A DNA stretch of 64,000 bases from Anthostomella pinea (taxonomy: Eukaryota; Ascomycota; Sordariomycetes; Xylariales; Xylariaceae), in contig CAUWAG010000007.1 of NCBI GenBank assembly GCA_963556695.1, forward strand, positions 2,232,001-2,296,000, read 5' to 3'. The position numbers and the translations under genes were made by a program. The notes under the pieces are model-generated. The model was not told where the DNA came from and made no database searches. It saw only the letters and a list, made by a program, of their open reading frames with translations. Each line of letters opens with the position of its first letter. Within the stretch, counting starts at the first letter, position 1. Positions 56,737 to 64,000 of the stretch are shown piece by piece.

Positions 56737-58605
56737 TCACCTTACGTTGAACCTCTCGAATGCCTGGCCAGCGCTCACATGCTCCATCTCAGCTTCACCG
56801 TACATTATCCCGTGCACATATGCGGCACCGACATATGTATAGCAACCGTCTTCCAGGCGGCGTAGCACGAAAGGGTGTCTCGCGCATCTCGCAACCATGA
56901 TGATATCGCCAATGTTTGTTTCGGCTGGACCTAGTCCAAGTTTACCTGTTGCAGTAGCAAATAGACGTCGATTCAGGCAGGCGTAGCGGAATGCTTCCTG
57001 GAAGTTAATCAAATCCATTTGGTCACCCACAGAGCTGCTACCACTCTTCCGCAGTGTTGGAAGGCGGCGTTGGTTCTTCGCGAGGTAGTCTATATAGCCC
57101 CGTAACTTGGCCCGTCACTCTAGTTGCGCTGGTCTTCCATAACAAGTCGTTCCCGGGATCAAGGTGAAATCCAGAATGGCGCCACGGACTCCGAGTTCTG
57201 CGGCGAGTGTTGAGATCTCACGGAGGCGGGCAATAAGCCGGTGGACAGAGAGCAGCAAGTCTCCAGTCATCTTGGGGGTGATAGAGGAGACGGTATCTAC
57301 GGTGACTCCATCAAGCAACCAAACATCAGGGCCCAAATCGCTTTCCAGTTGGGATGCTGCTGATATCCACCAACGTGGTCTCCCAACGTCGAAGAACTCT
57401 GCGAAGGGCCTATCATCATCATCTTCTGGCTTGCGAAACCACTCAGTAACCCACGAAGTAAGCCTATCAATACCACACAAGCGCCTGGTAGAGTACCCTG
57501 AGATGGAGAGACATCTGCTCTCGATGATCGCTTGTCGCGTAGCATCGCGCAGGATCGCGGCTACGTCTTTCTGATAGTCTGGTTGCAGAGCGGAGGGTAG
57601 TGCGGTCCGTTTGTTTGCTTTATGTCTCTGATAGAGACCAACGACGCCGAAGCCCTTGTCGCGAACGTCGGAGCATTTCAGGCCGCCTGCTGATCCTAGT
57701 ATACTCCATAGGACGTTCGTGCCGAAGTACATGGTAGGGGATTCACGGTAGTTCCACATGTTGAGTGCGGTGCGATATCCGGTTGCACTGGTGAGTGCCC
57801 CGGGCAAGTGCAGTTGTTTGTGGTGAAGCCAGGCTGTAGCCACAATGATATCCCTCAAGCTCATTTGTAAATCACCACGATGTACCGTGTTCCTCGGTGC
57901 CAGCACGACTTCTTGTAGAACCCAGAGCCTCCTGCGCTGGTCAGCTTGAGCGAATGTCTTCGGATAGACCGCCTCATACTCGAACCAGGAGCAGTCGTAA
58001 AATGAGACCAGCGCTTGAATCTCAATAGGTGCCTTTACAGGGCCATTGGCGTAAATCGAGCTGCGTTCTTTTATTATAAATTCGTACAGCGGTTGGCCTC
58101 TACTTTCCGACTCCGCTTCCTCACATAGCATCCTAATACTGCTGCGTGCTGAGGACATCAGACCCGTGTCTGGGCCAAGGTAGATCAGGTTGCCTTGAGA
58201 CTTCTGGTAGATCGCGGCCATCATCCCTACTTGCTGACTTCTCTCCTGCATATCATGCTGGTGTATGCAGACCGAGTCTATCCATCTACGCCTACCGGCG
58301 CGTGAATGCCGAACGCCTTTGATGGCGGATTGCCAACTCCGCTTGCTAGTGTGTTGAAGTCGAATGCATCTGATGGCTGCCACCGCGCTAGCAGGTACGG
58401 ATGCCTCTTGTCCGTTAATCTTGATCGCATCGCGGAGCGATCCGTCGCCCCAGGCGTACGAGATGGTTTCATAGCCGATTCGTGATGCCTTTGCCAGCGT
58501 GAAAGTCTCTAGACTGGCTGTTACCTCGACTTCGTCTCGCCCGTGGTGTACAGTGAGTAGCCGGATCTCCTTGCGGTCAGCACCGAGAGGCTTATATGTT
58601 GCCAT
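56737..58605 (-). pseudogene. HET-domain (heterokaryon incompatibility) gene with one in-frame TGA
   Basis: A single frame of 623 codons is interrupted only by TGA at 57115-57117 (codon 497). Before it: a HET domain at about residues 44-145 (YETISYAWGDGS, RRRWIDSVCIHQHD, ERSQQVGMMAAIYQ, GNLIYLG) and the usual helical middle (LWVLQEVVLA). After it: the standard HET-protein end (NRRLFATATGKLGLGPAE, IIMVARCARHPFVLRR, YTYVGAAYVHGIMYGEA). Because both halves share a frame and complete each other, the stop most likely arose from CGA by C-to-T change. Without read-through the product is a 496-aa truncated protein that keeps the HET domain. HET proteins trigger cell death on contact between incompatible strains. 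Partner genes are not visible nearby. Confidence 0.8.
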
Positions 58606-59347
58606 TGCCGCATTGGCATGGTGATTGCGAGATTAGGTGCGGATATAGGGCGAAGAGATGGCATTGCGCGACGAAGCGACTTGCTAAGGCCTGACGCTAA
58701 CCTCCTTCCGTTTTGGTCCCCAGCCCGTCAGCACCCTATAAGTACACCTACACATACACATACCAATATACACATGCATCACCTACCTGCCTCACTCCCC
58801 TATCCACCTACAAACCAAGCAGCCACCTAGGCCAGGCCCAACATTTACTCTCGTGGCAGGTAGGCAACCCAGATACCAGTATTCAGATGCCGTGCCGGCA
58901 GCGATGAGACACCCTAATGACAAATACTGCTCAGAAAATAGTCCTTCTGGTTCGTCTAAACATAGCAACAATACTGGACTTATTATAGTCTGTATCTGTC
59001 CAGTCCAGTCCGCAAATATATACACCCATAAAACTGTTGTCACAAGTACGACGACGCATGTCCTCGGCATGCAAGAGTACCTAGTTGGGTTGGTACAAAC
59101 CAGTCATGTGGATATGGGTATAACATGATCGTCGTGTTCTACGTTCTCCATGTATGTCACGATCTCATGCCCTACATCTTCATGACAATGGCGTCGCTAT
59201 GCCGTTGGTGCACCTCCCCTTGGCGCTGCGGCAGCTATATCATCACCTCCCTCTTTGCCGAACGCCATGCTCGTGACCCGCTAATGCTGCCCCCTTTGTG
59301 TTGCGACAGTATATGCTCTCTGCGTGCAAACCAGAGACGTGATTGGG
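58606..59347. other. 742-bp spacer upstream of the HET gene and downstream of HBS1
   Basis: Short tracts such as ACACATACACATACC at about 58744. No gene supported. Confidence 0.55.
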
Positions 59348-62087
59348 TCATTCCAGTAATCCAGCAGCAACAGTCCCACCACCACTCCTAAGTACGACTC
59401 TCTGGCCAGCTTCCAAAGGCACCTTGCTGCCCATCTTGACCACGACTCTCGCAACACTGCCTGGCTTCACGATTTTCGGCTTCTTCTTCAGAACTGTGCC
59501 CTTGACCTTATCAAGAAGCGCCGGTATCTCGGCGATTTGGCCCGCAGCATGTAGGCGTCCTCTGTGAACATCGACCTGCATGGGCATGAGGATGTCAAAC
59601 GCCAGTACCTTGACCGTGAATGTATCAATGCAGGTAATGGGCTGCTTCAGATCGCACAGGATATCCCCGACACGCACGTGGACCGCCTCAATATTGCTCA
59701 GGTGTATGACGATGTTCTGTCCCGCCACGGCCCAGTCAACCGGCTCTAGGTCGAGCTCCAAGGATTTGACATAGGCCTTTTCTCCACTGGGCTGGATTAG
59801 CAGGGCATCGCCGGCTTGCAGTGACCCAGCATCGATTCGTCCAGATATCGTCACCGAGCTCTGTGCCGAGCGGAAAACCTCCGAAATGGTCATGCGCAAA
59901 GGCTTGTCCAAGGCTCGTGTGATGGGCTCCGAATTCTCCAGTTCGGCGATGAGCGTGTTCCCGCTATACCAATGGGCGGCCTGATCCGACGATCGCTTCA
60001 CCATGTTGTCCCCATGCAAACCGGACACGGGGACAAAGCTGACGTTCTTGAGCTGGAAGCCGGTTGCGGATAAGAAACCTGATACCTGCTGAGAAATCTC
60101 GTCGAATCGTTCTTGCGACCAACCCACTGTGTCGAGCTTGTTGATGGCCACAATGATGCGTGATACTCCCATACTGCGTAAGAGGAGTGAATGTTCTCTG
60201 GTCTGCCCTTTAAGTCCAGCTTCGAACGCGCCGGTCGTCGCATCGACCACAAGTATAGCAAAATCTGCCTGACTGGCCCCCGCAATCATGTTTGGGATGA
60301 AGTCGCGATGCCCAGGAGCATCTAGGATGGTGAACGATGTACTGTCGGTTTCGAACTTGTTTGTTGCGATGTCGATAGTTACCCCCCTTGACCGCTCCTC
60401 CGAGCGTTGATCTAACACCCAGGCAAGGGCGAATGAAGACTTTCCCATACTCTCGGCTTCCTTTCGATACTTATGAATCGTCCTTTGGTCGACAACATTG
60501 AGGTCAAGCAGTAGACGGCCCATCAACGTGCTTTTTCCAGCGTCCACGTGACCTTGTTAGGTCAGCTTATGGATGAGGATCCGCGAGGCATCGAATGAAC
60601 TTACCGACGACTACAAAACTTGCATTCTTCTTGTTCTTGCTCTTCTCGAACTCGCTCAGCACATTGAGATTCTTGCTCTTGGGTAGTGGTGTGTCGTCAA
60701 CCTTCATACCCCTCACCCCGTCTGCTAGCTCGCCCCCTTTCTCCTCGGATCCAGCCTTCTTCCTTGCCGTGCTGGCTGCTAGTTTCTTGTTGCTTGCTGA
60801 TGGCGTAAAGTTAGTATCCTCATGTTTTCACCCTTTTCGCCAAATGCGAACCTTTGGACTGTGCGGCGGAGACCACATCGTCTGGACTCGGCTCTGAGAA
60901 GGCATCAGTGACTGAAGAAGTGAAGCTCATGTACGGAAATGGATAATGGTTTCTGGGAGCTGGTTTGGCAGAGTGGGTAGCAGGGCCAAGAAGGGCTTGG
61001 GCGAAAGCAGACGGCGCAGCAGGATCCACAGCGATGGCAGCTTCAGGGGCTCGTGTAACCACTGGTGGTGCCATAGTGTCGTCATCGACCTCATGTCCTT
61101 GATGCTGGGGTGCATGTTCGTGCGGTTCCGGGTCTTCTGGGTCTTCCGAGACATGAGGCCTGGCATTGCCGGAGCGCAGTGGCTGAATGTTCTCTTTGGC
61201 AGCTTCAGTGACCTTCGGGGACACGGAGAGCTTGCCCAACCGTCGAGTGGTGCTTTGAACTTCTATGTCGTTGGATGATTTTGGTGCCAGAGACATCTTT
61301 CCTGTTGCTTGTCCGGTATTTGGGCTTTCTCTCTTATCGGACTTCTGCTCATCGGCTTTTCTCTTACGCGCCGCGGCGAGAGCTTGAAGTTTCGACATCT
61401 TGCCGGGTACACTGGATCCACCCAAGAGGCCACCTCGAGGACGAAGTGGCTCGACGAAGGTAGTCTCTCGGTGTTTTGGGACGTTGAGCCATGGCATGTC
61501 ATGGAAAAAGCCAGCAAGAGACAGTTGCGGCGAAGCACCTTGCTTGCTGAGACCTTTGGTGTTTTCGATTAGTCCCAACATTCCTTTGAGTTTCTATGAC
61601 ACCATCAAGCACATGCTACGCACCTGAACCCATGGAGCCTTGCTGCCCCGTCTGCCGTAGCCGCGTGTGCATAACCCAACTTGACGACTGCGCGCCCTGG
61701 GAACCGGACCGAGAAATTATGGACGTACCTCCTGCTTTGTTCTTCTTGGTGGGATTCGATGCGATGTACTTGGTCGTCAGGTAAGCGATGGACTTGTCGA
61801 CGTCGTAGAAGTAGTGCCATAATGCTTCCTCGATCTGCTTGGTGGTGACTTTGTCTCCCAACGTAGCTCGAATCTCGGTGGTCCCGGCGGTCATTTGCGC
61901 TATGGTACGCTCGTCAGTATGGCAGACCAAAGTCTAAAGAGGGCCAGTCAGCAATGAGATGCCGCAGGCGAGACACACCTCGATCCTCGGCGCTCAGTTC
62001 TTCTTCCCCGTCAGAGTACTCAGCGCCCTCGTATTCGTCGAGGTCGTTCTCGTAGTCATAGTTGCGGTAGGCTTGGTGGCGAGACAT
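59348..62087 (-). CDS. HBS1: HBS1, ribosome-rescue translational GTPase
   Basis: Model of six exons (61979-62087, 61729-61899, 61624-61651, 60852-61546, 60605-60796, 59348-60552), 799 aa. The N-terminus MSRHQAYRNYDYENDLDEYEG and the spliced HBS1_N domain (LSAEDRAQMTAGTTEIRATL ... IEEALWHYFYDVDKSIAYL) are specific to Hbs1. A disordered linker follows, then the eEF1A-like GTPase: P-loop GHVDAGKST, switch region RGVTID, DAPGHRDF, NKLD and SGLHGDN, then domains 2 and 3. Hbs1 works with Dom34/Pelota to split stalled ribosomes in no-go and non-stop decay. The last intron must use an unusual AAG acceptor (60553-60555) to restore GHVDAGKST. The 28-nt third exon is uncertain; a direct AAG splice at about 61551 is an alternative. 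Confidence 0.9.
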
Positions 62088-63083
62088 GTCGGCTCGGTGC
62101 GCTCAAGATATGCTCCCAGATATGCAGGAGTTTTGGCGCGTGGAACGGGCTGTATCACTGGTGGGTTGATGCAGTTGACGCAGTTGACGAGAGATGACTG
62201 GGACAAAGACGGGAGATAGATTCCTTAAATATGTGGTGGACGAGTCGATTTACCTTTCTCCGTTCGTACCACGTCTCTGGTGGCTTGCGGCTAAATCAAG
62301 TGTGCTCTAGGTATCAAGAATCGAAGCTGATGCGCAACACTGAACAACTGGTCAAGGCCTTCGTGTAGGTACACACGATGTGCAGAAACAATTGCAGTAC
62401 ATTATCCCGTCGTATTACATGTAGCTGTGAAAGAGGCGGCTCTAGCGGGGTAGGTATTGATGAGGGGTCAATCATGGATCATGGTGGTGGTGGACATGGA
62501 CCGGCCACAAGTGACAAAGGTATGTTACATGTACTGTAGCCCGATGACGCAATGAATGAAGGCCCGACTGGCACCTGTGCTGGCAGCCTACTACCTAGAG
62601 GTACCTCGGTACCTTGGGTACATAATGGAATTGTCAGCCCATTCACCGCTCGATATTTTAATATCCAAAGCCACATGTAGTAGTACAGTACCAAGACCTC
62701 AACAGTAATAGGTAGTGAAGATAGGGACGCACAGGCACCCGCTGTTGTCCATCTATCATCAATCCGCCGTTATTGCACAGACGGCTCTACCTCTCTCCCT
62801 CAACCTCAACCGAACGATTCTCTTCTTGGGACACAGATCAATAGTCTTACTCGACTGGTATCTTAGGTATTTTCCTGTCATCCTACATGGGTCTCGTAAG
62901 GAGGCAGCATCTGCCGAGTATGCTACACAGTGAAAGAAGGGAACATCGCAACCCTAGACCCCAACGGCTACGGTTCGTAACCCGAATCATGGCATACATT
63001 GTGCCACGCCACTGCACCCAACCGGCAATGCCATCAAGTCTGCGAGCAGCTGACAGCCAACCTGGGAACACTCACAGCCGACT
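62088..63083. other. 1-kb spacer between HBS1 and VPS27
   Basis: HBS1 promoter region on the left and VPS27 3' flank on the right. No gene supported. Confidence 0.6.
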
Positions 63084-64000
63084 TCATAGATCGATCAAGC
63101 TTTCCTCCACCACAGGTTGCTGGGGTGCATGCTGGGGGGCGGATGGGAATGACTCCTTCGTAAAGCCCGGATAAGCTGGTCCACCCATCTGGTAGGCCGG
63201 GGCGGGTGAGTCCGTGTGTTGCTGTTGTTGCGGCGGCTGCTGCTGCCGCCAATAGGTCTGTGGTGTGGGCTGACCGGAAGGTTGATACTGCTGCGGAATA
63301 TGAGGTGGCTGCGAAGACTGCACAGCAACCGAACCAGGAGTGTGTGAAACGGATTGCCCGTCATACCTCGCACTCTGGAGCGTTGGGTAAGGAGATGGAG
63401 CAGCCTCAGCAGGCACGCCGGGCGTATGACGGTCGCCTGCCGATGTACTGCTGTAATAAAAGGCTGCACTTGGGTCTGCTGAAGACGCCCCGACAGACTC
63501 GTGAGCTCTGTTATGCGGCGTTCGTGGCGATGGCTGGGATATGTGAGTGGGCGCGGGAGCATGTTCCGAGGTAGCGTAGTTGGCCTGACTGGGGTATTGA
63601 GGCGGCGCCGATGGTGCTTGTTTCTGCCAACTATCGTTGCTCTGAACTGCATGCTGGGTATACTGCCCGCTCATGGGCATCGCTACTGAAGCCCGCTTCC
63701 CGTAGCCGGCGTACTGCGGTTGTGGCGTGCGCTGGGCATGCCGAGGGTAATCTTGACCTGCAGATGATGGGCCAGGACGAGATTCATGCCCGGCCATATA
63801 GAAATTATCCGCGGATGTTAAACCGCCACCTGCCGTAGATATCAAGGGATAGGAGCCAGTCGGTTGTCTTGGGGCGGCAACATCGTAGCCGCCCATGTTG
63901 TGCTGACTATAAGTCTTGGATAGGCGCTCTTCCAGCATCCTATCATAGTATCGTACGACGGTAGACAGCTTTGCGTGCAGATCTAGTAACGTATCTACGA
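63084..64000 (-). CDS. VPS27: VPS27 (ESCRT-0 subunit), C-terminal part only
   Basis: The frame is open from the window edge (64000) to the stop at 63084, about 305 codons, so the N-terminal VHS, FYVE and UIM regions lie outside. The visible part opens TLLDLHAKLSTVVRYYDRML, the helical core segment of Vps27/Hrs, followed by a long disordered region rich in Pro, Gln, Ser and Tyr (QQQPPQQQQHTDSP), and ends VVEESLIDL, a clathrin-box-like acidic/hydrophobic end seen in fungal Vps27. ESCRT-0 recognises ubiquitinated cargo on endosomes and recruits ESCRT-I. The identity rests on the helix and the C-terminus; the low-complexity middle is not diagnostic. Confidence 0.75.
   Translation of the reverse strand, partial: VDTLLDLHAKLSTVVRYYDRMLEERLSKTYSQHNMGGYDVAAPRQPTGSYPLISTAGGGLTSADNFYMAGHESRPGPSSAGQDYPRHAQRTPQPQYAGYGKRASVAMPMSGQYTQHAVQSNDSWQKQAPSAPPQYPSQANYATSEHAPAPTHISQPSPRTPHNRAHESVGASSADPSAAFYYSSTSAGDRHTPGVPAEAAPSPYPTLQSARYDGQSVSHTPGSVAVQSSQPPHIPQQYQPSGQPTPQTYWRQQQPPQQQQHTDSPAPAYQMGGPAYPGFTKESFPSAPQHAPQQPVVEESLIDL

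Noticed and set aside
1..64000. CRISPR arrays, bacterial operons or riboswitches
   Set aside because: Introns, GPI and ER signals and fungal families show this is eukaryotic nuclear DNA; no regularly spaced repeat array is present.

Overview
The window is nuclear DNA from a filamentous ascomycete (Pezizomycotina). The evidence is the many short spliceosomal introns (about 40-160 nt, with GTRNGT-type donors and CTAAC/CTRAC-like branch sites before YAG), the gene families present (HET-domain protein, GH72 glucanosyltransferase with an X8 domain, UstYa-like DUF3328, a GA4-desaturase/AsaB-type oxygenase, a DHA1 exporter), and a pogo/Fot-type transposon carrying C-to-T type lesions like those left by RIP. 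I cannot name the class or genus from the sequence alone.

Layout. 0.2-1.4 kb: a secreted GH16 glucanase. 5.3-10.3 kb: a housekeeping block of three multi-exon genes, BFR2/AATF (ribosome biogenesis), IND1/NUBPL (complex I Fe-S assembly) and SPF30/SMNDC1 (splicing); BFR2 and IND1 share a divergent promoter, IND1 and SPF30 converge. 12.9-14.8 kb: a C2H2 protein. 15.9-16.2 kb: a possible 70-aa gene. 18.1-19.8 kb: an F-box-like/ankyrin protein. 21.4-23.1 kb: a GPI-anchored GH72 + X8 glucanosyltransferase. 26.6-27.1 kb: a GFA-family zinc protein. 28.6-31.7 kb: a transposon block, consisting of an 820-bp AT-rich non-autonomous element with 17-bp terminal inverted repeats and a 10-bp target duplication, then, 18 bp further on, a 2.2-kb pogo/Fot-type Tc1/mariner element with about 92-bp TIRs and a dead transposase. 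Decayed gene pieces and copies of a dispersed repeat follow to about 35 kb.

37-51 kb looks like an accessory metabolic locus: a C2H2 regulator candidate, an AsaB/GA4-desaturase-like oxygenase and a citrate-synthase-fold enzyme transcribed divergently from one 786-bp promoter, a DHA1 exporter of the CexA/Qdr type, and a decaying UstYa-like gene. No PKS or FAS is in the window. My inference is a small alkylcitrate-type (or other citrate-derived) metabolite locus; its product is unknown.

52.7-64 kb: BiP/KAR2 with a C-terminal HDEL, a HET-domain gene interrupted by one in-frame TGA, HBS1 (ribosome rescue), and the C-terminal part of VPS27 (ESCRT-0) running off the right edge.

All exon models were built by reading splice sites by eye. 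Each one given with a protein length closes in frame, but none has transcript support here.
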